Assembly (NCBI GenBank): GCA_032622095.1 | Contig: CP136063.1 | Location: forward strand, 277,383,426-277,447,425 | DNA: 64,000 nucleotides | Origin: Siphonodentalium dalli | Lineage: Eukaryota > Mollusca > Scaphopoda > Gadilida > Siphonodentaliidae | Direction of reading: 5' to 3' | Shown here: positions 20,552-31,397 of the stretch, piece by piece | How positions within the stretch are numbered: the first letter of the stretch is position 1 | Layout of the letters: each line of letters opens with the position of its first letter | Notes under the pieces: generated by a model | What the model saw: the letters and a program-made list of their open reading frames with translations, nothing else | Database searches by the model: none | What the model was told of the DNA's origin: nothing | Translations under genes and position numbers: made by a program

Positions 20552-22255
20552 TCCGTCGATTATTGTCCGCCGACCCAACGGGTTCGGAGGACTATTATAA
20601 TCAGCACGCACGCGTCCGAGGTTTCCGATGATAACTTTAGTTAGAGTGAACCAAATTAAATTAAATTTGGTATGTGGGTTTACTAGCAGAAAAGACAGGT
20701 CAAGTTCGAATTCTGGTTCCGTCCGCCAATTTTCACCAGAGTTATGCCCCTTTTTTACTTAGAAAACCCCTGAAAGTTGGTTTCCGGATGATAACTTTAG
20801 TAGAGTTAATCGGATTCAAACCAAATTTGGTATACTACTTTCTCCCAACAAAACACAGGTCAAGTTCGAACTTGGGTTCTGCACGACCATTTTTGGCAGA
20901 GTTATGCCCCTTTTTCGACATAGAAAATTCAGTTTTTCTTCTGTTTTTTGGTTTCCGGATGATAACTTGATTTTGGATTGTTTATATGCAAAACCCTATT
21001 TTGTCCGCCGACCCGACATATAAAACCCCAAAAGTTGCTGTCCGGATGATAACTTTAGTAGAGTTAATCAGATTTAAACCAAATTTGGTATGTGTCTTTC
21101 TCCCAGCAAAACACAGGTCAAGTTCGAATTCGGGTTCCGCCTGCCAATTTTCGCCAGAGTTATGTCCCTTTTTTACTTAGAATTTTTGCCAATTTGAGGT
21201 TTCCGGATGATAACTTTAGTAAATGTGTACTGAATGAAATTAAATTTGGTATGTAGGTTTACTAGCACTAAAGACAGGTTTTTATGTGTAAACAATGGTC
21301 GTATCAAGCCGACGCTTAGAGGCGGACATGAGGTCTACCGACCTTTTATTGTCCGCCGACCCAACAGGTTCGGAGGACTATTATAATCAGCCTGTGTGCG
21401 TCCGTCCGTCCGTCCAAGGTTTCCGGTTGATAACTTTAGTTAGAGTGAACCAAATTAAATTAAATTTGGTATGTGGGTTTACTAGCAGAAAAGACAGGTC
21501 AAGTTCGAATTCTGGTTCTGTCCGCCAATTTTCACCAGAGTTATGCCCCTTTTTGTCCGCCGACCCAACGGGTTCGGAGGACTATTATAATCAGCATGTG
21601 CGTCCGAGGTTTCCGGATGATAACTTAGTTAGAGTGAACCAAATTAAATTTGGTATGTGGGTTTACTAGCAGAATAGACAGGTCAAGTTCGAATTCTGGT
21701 TCCGTCCGTCAATTTTCACCAGAGTTATGCCCCCTTTTCGACTTAGAATTTGACCGTCTGTTAACATTTTTGGTTTCCGACCGATAACTCCAGTTTGGAT
21801 TATTTGATCTGAACCAAAGTTGGTATGTATATTTCCCAGCTAAAGATACAGGCCAAGTTCGAATATGGGTTCCGTCCAATTATTTTTACATGAGTTACGG
21901 CCCTTATTCGACTTAGAATTTGACCGTCTGTTAACATTTTTGGTTTCCGACTGATAACTCCAGTTTGGATTATTTGATCTGAACCAAAGTTGGTATGTGT
22001 CTTTCTCCCAGCAAAACACAGGTCAAGTTCGAATTCGGGTTCCGCCCACCAATTTTCACCAGAGTTATGTCCCTTTTTGACTTAGAATTTTTGCCAATTT
22101 GAGGTTTCCGGATAACTTTAGTAAATGTGTACTGAATGAAATTAAATTTGGTATGTAGGTTTACTAGCACTAAAGACAGGTTTTTATGCGCAAACAACGG
22201 TCGTATCAAGCCGACGCTTAGAGGCGGACATGAGGTCTACCGACCTTTTATTAAT
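20552..22255. repeat. Tandem repeats with 'GATAACTTTAGT' and 'CCAGAGTTATGCCCC'
   Basis: About nine diverged units of roughly 150-190 bp share GTTTCCGGATGATAACTTTA, AAATTTGGTATGTG, ACAGGTCAAGTTCGAATTC and CACCAGAGTTATGCCCCTTT. Larger blocks are themselves repeated: GTCCGCCGACCCAACGGG occurs three times, and a segment ending AGGCGGACATGAGGTCTACC occurs at about 21300 and 22210. The frames reported over it are translations of the repeat and not genes. Confidence 0.85.
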
Positions 22256-22338
22256 TTTGTATTCTTCAAATTAGGGGAAATAGAAACTGAACAGAAGGGA
22301 AAAAGTAACTAAAACAATGTTAATTTGAGACTAGATAC

Positions 22339-22476
22339 TTCCCAGAAGATGAGGCTAAGCAGAATGAGGTCCCCAGAGGGTGAATGTGATGATGCTAGCC
22401 TGCTGTGTAGGGTAGCATCACTAAATTCACCCTCGGGGGACCTCATTGTGCAAATGATACACTATTTCAAGGCTGG
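22339..22476. mobile_element. Family A palindrome
   Basis: AGCAGAATGAGGTCCCCAGAG is mirrored by CTCGGGGGACCTCATTGTGC, with the centre GCTAGCCTGCTGTGTAGG. The right side continues into ACACTATTTCAAGGC and a G-run. Confidence 0.8.
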
Positions 22477-22975
22477 GGGGGGGGGGGTACCATTAGTTCT
22501 ATGATTGATCATGCCATGAATCTGTATTCAGGCAATAACCACAGATTTATTTGACCAGTTCAACTGATCTGACAGGGAACTTTATAACATCGAAAAATTA
22601 ACACAGGTAACTGCAGGTAATATATTTCTCAGTTAATATCTCTTCCTTTATATTGTATTTTAGGTTTAGGTATCAGCTAAAGATTACATGATTTAGGAGC
22701 TTTTGTGAGCTGATTTCATGAGAAACATGAAGTGATTAACCAGGGGAAAATGGTATGATCATAAGCAATGAAAAGCAAAATTGGCTCACAAAAGTGCCTA
22801 AATCATGTAATCTTGAACTGGAACCTTCGCCTGATGTGAAATACGTTATTAATGAACAGGAATTAACTGAGAAATATTTTACCTGTGTTATTTGTTTTCA
22901 ATATAAAGTTCCATGTCAGAAAAAGTTATATTCATATATAAATATGATCTCTACAGTTTTAGCAAAGCCTGAGTT

Positions 22976-23096
22976 TAGTGTGCCTGTAATTTGCAGAATG
23001 AGGCCCCCAGAGGGTGAATTTAGTGATGCTATCCCGCATAGCGGGCTAGCATCACTAAATTCACCCTCTGGGGCCTCATTCTGAAAATGACAGGCC
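22976..23096. mobile_element. Family A palindrome
   Basis: TGTAATTTGCAGAATGAGGC is mirrored by GCCTCATTCTGAAAATGACA, arms of about 50 bp around GCATAGCGGGCTAGC. It lies about 40 bp before the candidate exon at 23139. Confidence 0.85.
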
Positions 23097-23138
23097 AGAG
23101 TAGAGATTTGTGGCATGATCTCAAATTATTGTCAACAG

Positions 23139-23324
23139 GGACCATTCTCACAGGGACAGATAAGATCCAACAGAAACGCTACATTGCGCATCGCTGATAG
23201 CAACACTGGGAAAGTTTGCTGGGACAAATACGCCACAAACATGGCGGCATCGAGATTGGCATGCCGCTTATATCAGAATGAAGGAACAATAAGACAAGAA
23301 TCCCATCAGAGATGCAGGGGTTGA
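23139..23324 (+). CDS. Possible terminal exon, SRCR-like
   Basis: The frame opens after acceptor TTGTCAACAG (ending 23138) and reads GPFSQGQIRSNRNATLRIAD, then a GKVCWDKYATNMAASRLACR stretch and ends QRCRG with TGA at 23322-23324. GC content and amino-acid use are unlike the flanking MITEs. The spacing G-K-V-C-W-D-x(4)-N-x-A-x(4)-A-C-R resembles the G-T-V-C-D-D-x-W-x(3)-N-A-x-V-V-C-R core of SRCR domains, but key aspartates differ. Phase 0 start matches the phase 0 end of 19497-19551. A family A element begins 12 bp after the stop. Confidence 0.35.
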   Translation, partial: GPFSQGQIRSNRNATLRIADSNTGKVCWDKYATNMAASRLACRLYQNEGTIRQESHQRCRG

Positions 23325-23336
23325 GTTGTGGTAGCC

Positions 23337-23587
23337 AAGCCTTGAAATAGTGTCTGTCATTTGCAGAATGGGGTCCCCAGAGGGTGAATTTAGTGATGCT
23401 ATCCCGCATCGTGGGCTAGCATCACCAAATTCACCCTCTGGGGGACCTCATTCTGCTTACACCTCAGCAGAATGAGGTTCCCAGAGGGTGAATTTGGTGA
23501 TGCTAGCCTGCTATGCGGGGTAGCATCACTAAATTCACCCTCTGGGGGACCTCATTCTGCAAATGACAGACACTATTTCAAGGCTTG
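23337..23587. mobile_element. Composite family A element, complete
   Basis: The ends AAGCCTTGAAATAGTGTCTG and CAGACACTATTTCAAGGCTT are near-perfect inverted repeats. Inside are two palindromes joined at CATTCTGCTTACACCTCAGC. This is the best complete copy for defining the family ends. Confidence 0.9.
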
Positions 23588-23833
23588 GCTTGGATTGAAG
23601 ATGCATTAATTGTAATTGGTTATCACACACAACACTGTTGAGGAAGTCTGACATACAAAATATTACCTCCCAAACCAACCTTGCTGAAGTTATTGTGCTA
23701 CCTGTGATCACATTTGTCGTTAACCTGGCATTGACATTGGATCATGCCCAAATGACCAGCATACGTGATGTTCCGTCTGAGTGAACCAATTGATTTTGTG
23801 ATCTTTGGAGAGTTGACTCTCCCTATTCAGTTA

Positions 23834-24223
23834 TTAACCCTTTACCCAACAGAACGGCCCTGTGCCAATGCATTCTCTTATATATGCGAGTCGACCATAG
23901 GTCGCCTCGCATATATAAGAGAATGCATTGGCTTAACACATTAAAAATTATAAAATTGTTAAAGAATGTAAGAAAAAATGGTAAAAAGTGTTAAAAAAAG
24001 ATTTTTTTTAGGCCAATGCATTCTCTTATATATGCGAGGCGACCTATGGTCGACTCGCATATATAAGAGAATGCATTGGCACAGGGAATAACTGTAACTA
24101 TCACAATGTGGTCAAGGAGCCGGTTCCAATGATATCCATATTTGTATGGTTCTATTGAGACAGACCGAAGATATTTTTGGCTGTTGAAGCTTTATTTGGC
24201 CGCTTTGTTGGGTAAAGGGTGAA
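23834..24223. mobile_element. MITE, sister copy of 17347-17746
   Basis: It has the same CCCTTTACCCAACAG start, two facing hairpin modules and GTTGGGTAAAGGG end. The left TTAA is intact; the right one is mutated (GGGTGAAG). The internal sequence is almost identical to the copy 6.5 kb upstream, implying recent activity. Confidence 0.9.
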
Positions 24224-24339
24224 GAGATTTTCTTCCCAAACTTTCATCACATTCTGATTACCACATCTAAAGATATCAACGAAAATATCAGGGGGGGCAC
24301 TTACTTTTGAAATAAATTGTTCGACAAATTTAATATATT

Positions 24340-24462
24340 ATAAGTTATTGTGGTGGATTCACGGTAACATGTTGTAACATTGATGGCGATTATGTTCATA
24401 GACTTCAATACGTCAATGTCTAATCATGTTGCCGTCAATCCACCACAATAATGTATGTTCTG
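24340..24462. repeat. Palindrome around TTATTGTGGTGGATT
   Basis: TTATTGTGGTGGATTCACGG is mirrored by CCGTCAATCCACCACAATAA, followed inward by TAACATG.../CATGTT pairs. It is an imperfect stem of about 50 bp, probably a MITE; no other copy was noticed. 24462-25370 is AT-rich and otherwise unassigned, apart from a 60-bp direct duplication (ACATGTAGCTGTCAGCTGG) at about 25120 and 25185. Confidence 0.55.
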
Positions 24463-25369
24463 CCGAGAGTCCTGAATATTGAGACACAACTATATCGTCT
24501 AGAGCCGGTTTTATATTACCGATAGTTAGTGGCCCAGAAACTATGTGCACCTTCATATATAGTGGCACCCGATCAACAGTAAGTGATATTAATATCAACG
24601 TTCGAGCCAAATAAGAAATTCCACATAGGGCTCAATTTTCGAACTACGTCATATGTATACTTAGTATTCTTGTGAAATGTCCATAGTGGTCAATGCAAAA
24701 ACATGAGTGCACATGCAGGCAGTAAGAATCAATTAATCACAACCAATGGTTTAAAAAATACGTATGATGTTTATACTTAGTAGTTGTGGTATATTTCAAA
24801 TCGCACTGATCACCATACACCTATCATTTTCTAAAAATACGAAACGCTCTCTAAATTATGTTGATCCCGATTTAGTCCAAGGAATAATCAGCACAAAATG
24901 TAAAAAATTCTCCAAAAAATCAATATCTCCATATGTAACTTTGTTCAATATAAATGACCTCATGAAAAAAACAAGCCCCAGAGATATGATGAAACTGTTG
25001 TCTTGGTTTCCCTTATTTTGACGACACTATGAATGTAAACATGGGATGTTTTGTGTGACTCTTTGGTCAATTAAGGACGCGGTTTCTTACTGGAGGCGGA
25101 ATATACTGCTGTATGAAGGTACATGTAGCTGTCAGCTGGAGTCTCGCAGTTAAACATTTTGGTAAGAATTCTTGGGTATTCTACATGTAGCTGTCAGCTG
25201 GTGTCTCTCAGTTAAACATTTTGGTAAGAATTCTTGGGTATTCTACTCCCGGAATGAACTTAGGATTGAACTTGAAGTCAAACAATGTAGTCGAGTTGTC
25301 GGAGCCCAACTGCCTGCTACACACCAACATAAATGTCTTGTGACATTCAACTGGAGGAGAGTCCTTGCT

Positions 25370-25616
25370 TTAAACCTTACATGACTGGAGCTTCCTGAAA
25401 TTTTGCGAAAACCGTGCCAATGCATTCTCTTATATATGCGAGTCTCCCATCGGGAGCCTCACGTATATAAGAGAATACGTTGGCCTAACAATATTGATTT
25501 TGTAAGCCAATGCATTCTCTTACATATGTGAGGCTATGGCAGACATATATAAGAGAATGCATGAGCACAGGATCTTTAATGCTGCACCAGCACAGCTCCC
25601 GTCATGAAAGGTTTAA
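25370..25616. mobile_element. TTAA-flanked MITE with hairpin modules
   Basis: TTAA lies at 25370-25373 and 25613-25616. The termini are ACCTTACATGACTGGAGCTT and CAGCTCCCGTCATGAAAGGT. Two hairpin modules occupy the interior. Same subfamily as 2771, 14968 and 18115. Confidence 0.85.
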
Positions 25617-25889
25617 ACTCTTTCATATTCCTATTACACATGCTTTTGTATATGGCAGCTTGGTTAGGGTATAAATAGAACAGTTGATATTGTGCTGATA
25701 ACGTTTATTTATTCTGATAAGCAGCTTATGTAGAAATAGAAATAAAATTGGTGAAACATAATAAATTTACTTCATTCATATGATACTAAAGAACATACTC
25801 GAATGAACAACACATAACAAAGTTTGTGACCTACAGTAATGGGTTCGTGCTGACCAAAATATTGTGCCAAATTGTCTTAGAATATTATA

Positions 25890-26010
25890 AAGTTATTATA
25901 CAATGTTGTGTACAGTATGAGTTTTTCTTGTACGAGTCCAGGTTGTCGTGAAAAGTCATATTGGACGAGACACGCAGGATAAACTCATTCTGTATACAAC
26001 ATTGAATAAT
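25890..26010. repeat. Palindrome with TACAATGTTGT ends
   Basis: TACAATGTTGTGTACAGTAT, GAGTTT is mirrored by AAACTCATTCTGTATACAAC. Inside, CTTGTACGAGTCCAGG pairs weakly with GACGAGACACG. A 60-bp repeat (ATTTTGGTATTTGTCGGCAC) follows at 26044 and 26091. 26130-27050 shows nothing recognisable. Confidence 0.5.
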
Positions 26011-27054
26011 GACATTTTTATTATCCATCTGTATGTTTATCAAAATTTTGGGAATAAATTTTGGTATTTGTCGGCACTTAATTCTCAAATTTTGGTATTT
26101 GTCGGCACTTAATTCTCTATAAAAGCCTGTATTTGATCATCAGAAAGCATGATTTGAAACAGTAAATACGGAAATGAAAAAAAAAACTCAATGCGGGAGT
26201 GAAACGTCTGGTAAATCCACCAGTGTTGCCCGCGCATCACAATTTCACCGATTCATTTCGCAATAGTTAATAGTTAAGTCCCGATAAAAAACTCATATTG
26301 CACACTTGGGAGTCCAATATGACATTCGGTAGTCCAATATGACTTTTTCCCGGATTATCACGTGGCGGCTTTTGCCCAATCAGAAATAGTGTTAGTTAAG
26401 GGATGGATAATAAATTCATTTATTTCCGTGCCATATATAACATATAAACCTTGAAGTGATTTATATAAGCAGGTCTGGCAATTCCTAATTATGGCTATAA
26501 TAGCTATATGTAGCTATTGTAGCTACATTTGACTATCGTTAAATAATATTTTACCAATATGCATTGCATGCATGCATTACCGCAAGCTGTTGCAACTAAG
26601 GGTGAGGGGTATTATATGTTGTTACAACTTATGAAATCACTACTGATGACATTTCGGTTGCACCAGCTTGCGGAATATCAGAGAAGCATAGCTAAGCACA
26701 TGCATTTTTGGTTGTGCTATGTGACTCAGATCCATCCATATATGATCTATTCTTCTTCTATTTAGGTACAGTTGTCAGGAAAAAGTAAATATTGGAATAT
26801 TTATATTATAAAATAGTTATATTTTAAGTGAGAAATATATTTATTGTTGAAATTCGTGAAATTTATAGTAAAGTTGCCAGGATTCTGTCTGATGTACATG
26901 TAAATATTCTATTTGTACTTAAACACATTAACAAGAAACTAGTGGCACTGACATACTGTAGAAAATTAAGTGGATGTACTTATTTAGTTTCATAACCTCT
27001 GCTGATCACATGCAGCACTTGAAATTTCTTTAGAACTGCATGAAATTATATATT

Positions 27055-27198
27055 GGGTAATTTTTTCAGGATTTAGTCAGAAATATGGCTTGTTGCCATT
27101 CATCCGAAAGCTCTGTAAGAGCTTTCCAACGAATGGCAACAAATTACCCATAATTCTGCTGTAGTTAAGGAGTCAATTATTTCGGGCATTACTGTATA
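27055..27198. mobile_element. Family B MITE, deleted copy
   Basis: The left arm lacks its outer 60 bp and starts at GGGTAATTTTTTCAGG. The right arm misses the AAGCCATATTTCCGAC block. The TTACTGTA terminus is intact at 27191-27198. Confidence 0.7.
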
Positions 27199-27474
27199 AA
27201 CCAAAAATGTTTGGCGTGCGTGCCCAGGATGTGCTAATGTCGAGCCAGGCAAAGATAGCATGACCCATCTGTGGCACGACGTATAAAAACAAGCATAATG
27301 TTCACATAAAATTAATCCTACTTACCAAATGAGAATAAATTCTGTCAAATAAATATTTATTTAGCAATTGGCAAATTTTGGAAATAGCAGCACAAACCCA
27401 GCGTGTGATACTATAATTTCAAACATGAGAGAAATAAAACTGATGATTTCTAATATTTTCAATATCACTATTCT

Positions 27475-27480
27475 TTTATT
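27475..27480 (-). promoter_or_regulatory. Candidate poly(A) signal of the BTBD gene
   Basis: AATAAA on the minus strand begins 25 bases past the stop codon. That would make a very short 3' UTR. It is the first such hexamer downstream, but a more distal site is possible. Confidence 0.4.
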
Positions 27481-27504
27481 GCTCCTCTTGAAACAGCTAA
27501 TTCT

Positions 27505-27663
27505 CTATGTGTAGAAGACAATTTCAGGTATCTGGCCATCTTCCACAGATGTACCATTGTTATTACCAGAGGCGTAAGTAAACTGAAACGTTACTTTTCC
27601 AGTTGCCATAGATTCATGAGTCACCTTGCGTAAACCCTTTGAGCCATAATAAGAATCTGGTCC
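27505..27663 (-). CDS. BTBD2: BTBD1/2-like exon 4, end of PHR domain
   Basis: The acceptor is TCTTGCAG. The exon reads [18 protein letters not shown], then [20 protein letters not shown] and ends IPEIVFYT with TAG at 27507-27505. This is the last strand group of the PHR fold, and the GQIPEI(I/V)FYT end matches animal BTBD1, BTBD2, BTBD3 and BTBD6 closely. It is phase 0 with exon 3. Confidence 0.95.
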   Translation of the reverse strand, partial: GPDSYYGSKGLRKVTHESMATGKVTFQFTYASGNNNGTSVEDGQIPEIVFYT

Positions 27664-27732
27664 CTGCAAGAGAAGTAGGTAATATCATAAGCTTCAAGAT
27701 TTGTATTTTCTCAAGATAAATATATAGTACAA

Positions 27733-27882
27733 TAATGCCCTAAATAATCAACTCCTTAACCACAGCAGAATTATGAGTAATTTTTCAGGATTTAGTCGGA
27801 AATATGGCTTGTTGCCATTCATCGGAAAGCTCTCACTGAGAGCTGCTGTGGTTAAGGAGTCGATTATTTAGGGCATTACTGT
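27733..27882. mobile_element. Family B MITE, most of right arm deleted
   Basis: A full left arm (AATGCCCTAAATAATCAACT...GGAAAGCTCTCACTGAG) is followed by only the outer end of the right arm (GCTGCTGTGGTTAAGGAGTC...GGGCATTACTGTA). It lies in the last BTBD intron. Confidence 0.85.
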
Positions 27883-27954
27883 AGGTTGCTGATGAAATGA
27901 AACAAGCATTTGTGGCAAATTTGTGGCAACATTGACTGCCGATAGAAGCCCTTG

Positions 27955-28133
27955 AAATTGGCATTTTTGCTCTACGGCATTTCTTTAGCACTGTATGAAA
28001 TTCTATTTTTGCTCTACGGCATTTCTTTAGCACTGTATGAAATTCTATTTTTGCTCTACGGCATTTCTTTAGCACTGTATGAAATTCTATTTTTGCTCTA
28101 CGGCATTTCTTTAGCACTGTATGAAATTCTATA
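27955..28133. repeat. 42-bp tandem repeat, four copies
   Basis: TTTTTGCTCTACGGCATTTC, TTTAGCACTGTATGAAATTC recurs four times at 42-bp spacing, nearly identical. 42 is divisible by three, giving repetitive open frames on both strands, which are artefacts. It lies in the last BTBD intron. Confidence 0.95.
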
Positions 28134-28389
28134 TTGGCTTCTGTGGCTTTTTCTACGGCATTGACATTTGTCGTAGCTAATTTGAGGGCTGCTATAGTGT
28201 ATCCTTCATGGATGTCAATCTGATATTAAGTATTGAATCAGCATGCTCAGACCCCAACACTGAGCATGTTTTGGGTAGGAACACATAAAAACATGCCAAA
28301 AACTCACTACAAGGTAACGTTATCTAATGGATCTTTTACTGGGTGCTGACCCCACACACCCACATTTTTCTCATGAGTATAAAATAGAG

Positions 28390-28545
28390 GATCTACAATG
28401 AGTCCCCAGTTTATAGCGGAATTTACAAAACAGATCCAGTAAATTAGGTCTGGACCGAGCCTCTGGCGACGTCCAAACCTAATTTACTGGACGAGTTTTG
28501 TAAATTCTGTTATAAACTGGGGACGAGTTGTAGATTCTATTTATT
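28390..28545. mobile_element. Palindromic element with 'CCCCAGTTTATA' arms
   Basis: GATCTACAATGAGTCCCCAG...TCCAGTAAATTAGGT is mirrored by ACCTAATTTACTGGACGAG...CTGGGGACGAGTTGTAGA. The stem is about 65 bp, with a loop around GAGCCTCTGGCGACG. It is within the last BTBD intron. Confidence 0.75.
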
Positions 28546-29572
28546 ACATGATCCAAAACCTCGGAAAAACATACTTAAATCAACAAATGAGATGCGAAAC
28601 TAACATCGGCTTCTATAAGGCATGCAATGACGTTTCACGTAACTATGCATAGTTTGCCCGCATAAAGAAATAGTCCCAGATAAATAAAGACTCTTTGGCA
28701 GATTTAATGGCACATATTTAATGACATAACTTTTCCAACTCTTCATTCATTGTAGTTTGTTTGAAAAATATTGGAAGCCATTGTATTTTGAGACGTAGCG
28801 TAAACAGACGACAAACCATAAGTCAAAGGTCACCTGGCACTATTTCCTGTCATTAAACGAACGTTTAATATCGAAATTTATAGAATGGGTTTATTGAATG
28901 GAATAAGGATAGGATCAAATAAATTATAGTATTAAATCTGAATGGGAGAAAGGGTTAGTTATTGTATATACTGTATCTGTGCTTTTATTATTTTTTCCAG
29001 TTGTTTTTCTTAAAAAATAAAGATGTATAATAGTATACACTTGTGTTTAATATTGTTGTGAATTATACACATCTTATTCTATTCTTAGTTGTTGGATCAA
29101 AGAGATATCAAATCAATAAAATCAAAGGATGAGTCACTTACTGTTCACACCTCTATCAGTGTAAATCCAATGTGATGTGGAGTGATCACTTGGTGTTTTT
29201 ATAGGATCCTTTGATAATGCATCTCAATGTTGTGTTTTTATAAGAATTAGCTTTATTTGTAAGCATTAGTGTAACTAAATTAACTTGTGAACTCATCATA
29301 TACCCTAGTTTGTTTACAAATTAATCCCAAAATATCTTAATAATATAAATAAAATACATTATCTTTATTCAATACAAAATATGGTATTGGTATAAAATAT
29401 GATGTTAGTTCGGCACCTGAAGGCTAACTGGATTTTTGCACATGGGGGTCCTCATGAGTAAGCCCAGTTCCACTTTTTGAGCAAAAGGCTTACTGACGGG
29501 TGTATACAGTATACGTTTTTTTCAAAAAATTTCAAATACTTTCAGTTTGAATAATAAATTGTAGTTTTATAC

Positions 29573-29719
29573 CTTGAGTACTGCGCATGCCGTGTAGCTA
29601 ACATTCTGGAGTATTTCGACTGGTTCTTTGAACATCACTCGGAATGTTGAGTTTGAGCCATCACACTGGAAACTTGTATCATTCTGGCCCATTGCTTTAC
29701 CTGTATCCGTGTGAATTAT
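29573..29719 (-). CDS. BTBD2: BTBD1/2-like exon 3, PHR domain
   Basis: It is flanked by acceptor ACTTTCAG and donor AAG|GTATAA. It encodes 49 residues: IIHTDTGKAMGQNDTSFQCD, then STFRVMFKEPVEILQNV and YTACAVLK. FRVMF-EPV-I-P/Q-N-V-YTA is a hallmark of the PHR beta-sandwich. Phase 0 at both ends. Confidence 0.95.
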
Positions 29720-29780
29720 CTGAAAGTAATCAACATATCGTTGGTGGGCTTCTAATATGTTGTACAGGTCTGATAATTAG

Positions 29781-30175
29781 GTGCCTGTCATTTGCAGAAT
29801 GAGGTCCCCAGAGGGTGAGTTTAGTGATGCTAGCATCACTAAATTCGTCGTCTGGGGACCTCATTCTGCTTAGGCCTCATCTTCTCAGGAAAGTTTCTTT
29901 ATTATCAAATTTCTTCACATAGATTCTATTTCTTTTTTAGTTAGTTTCTCTATATCTGCAAATTGTCAGATGAGATATTGCATAATCGAGGTTCCCAATG
30001 GGTGTACATCACAGTATTCACCATTTGGGAACTTCAATCTGAGTCTATGTCTCCCATAGCAGATGAGGCTATGCAGAATAAGGTTCCCAGAGGGTGAATT
30101 TGGTGATGCTAGCCTGCTATGCAGGATACCATCACTAAATTAACCATCTATGGACCTCATGCTGTCGGCCATTTC
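29781..30175. mobile_element. Composite family A element
   Basis: The left palindrome (TTTGCAGAATGAGGTCCCCA...TGGGGACCTCATTCTGC) has a collapsed centre (GATGCTAGCATC). A middle part TTCCCAATGGGTGTACATCA...ATTTGGGAACTTC pairs with itself. The right palindrome (AGAATAAGGTTCCC...GGACCTCATGC) is more diverged. It lies in the second BTBD intron. Confidence 0.7.
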
Positions 30176-30179
30176 TTTA

Positions 30180-31230
30180 AAAACATTTCGGAAAAATTTA
30201 TTCTGCCCATAGCATGGCCTGTAGGGTGTAGGATTTAGTCATACAAAGAGTAAAATCTGGTCATGTTTTTCATAAAAATTTAAAGAAATATGATGGCTCC
30301 ATTTTAATGTCATAGGGACCTTAATTCTCCAATAAATGCAGGGTGTGCCGATGGATTTAAATTTGAAATCCAAGATGGGTGCTGGCAGCCATGTTTTTAA
30401 TGAATTTCGGAAATATTGTTGACTCCCATCCAGAGGTTATCGTGAAGATCCTTATAAAGTCTGGTGTTGATCAGATGGGGATGTTGTCTGTAGGGTGTGC
30501 CGAAGGATTTAAACATGCAAATAGTAAAATCCAAGATGGCCACTGGTGGCCTTTTTATTCAACGAAATTTGCAAAAAATTTATGGCTCCCATCTAGAGGA
30601 CACCCCGAAGATCCATATGAAGTTTGGTGATGATCGGATGAGGGATGTGGTCTGTACGGTGTGCCAAATGATTTAGACATGCAAAGAGTAAATTCCAAGA
30701 TGGCTGTCGGTGGCCATGTTTTTCATAAAAAAAATCGTCCAAATTTGATAGCTCCCATCTAGAGGTATTCATAAACATGCCTGTAAATATTCAAAAGAAT
30801 TCTCCAATCAACGCGTGCTGCAGGTTGCGCCAATGGATTCAGATTTGAAATCCAAGATGGCTGCTGTCGGCCATGTTTTTTAAAACATTTCGGAAAAATT
30901 TATTCTGCCCATAGCATGGCCTGTAGGGTGTAGGATTTAGTCATACAAAGAGTAAAATCTGGTCATGTTTTTCATAAAAATTTTGAGAAATATGATGGCT
31001 CCATTTTAAATCGCCCAGAAGATCCCTACAAAGTTTGGTGATGATCGGATGAGGGATGTAGGGTGTGCTAAAGAATTTAGTCATGCAAAGAGTAAAATCC
31101 AAAATGGCTCCCATCTAGAGGTCACTCCAAAGATCCATATGAACCTTGGTGATGATTGGATGAGAGATGTGACCTATAGGGTGTGCCAATGGAAATTGTT
31201 GATGGACAGACGGCGAGACGGACGATGGAC
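30180..31230. repeat. Diverged repeat array, reverse of 7040-7776 family
   Basis: Six or so units of about 170 bp share CATGCAAAGAGTAAAATCCA, AGATGGCTGC, GGCCATGTTTTT and GTTTGGTGATGATCGGATGA. A 150-bp stretch (GCCATGTTTTTTAAAACATTTCGG...) is a near-identical direct duplication (about 30170-30300 and 30870-31000). It lies in the BTBD intron between exons 2 and 3. Confidence 0.75.
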
Positions 31231-31397
31231 GCCAACTCATGGCAACGCTCAAACTTTACAAAGTAAAGTTGAGCTAAAAATTTATAGACTCCCAACCATA
31301 TTCTTGGTCCCCTCCTCAATTTTTTTTGGATTTGATACATTGGAAAGACCCATTAGTCAGTCAAGATTTTGATAAAATTGGGCAATTTAAATCACCT

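Noticed and set aside
20674-21669. Frames with repeated PNLVC, SSSNSGSA and PELCPF motifs
   Set aside because: The repeated peptide motifs are translations of the diverged tandem DNA repeat at 20552-22255, in shifting frames.
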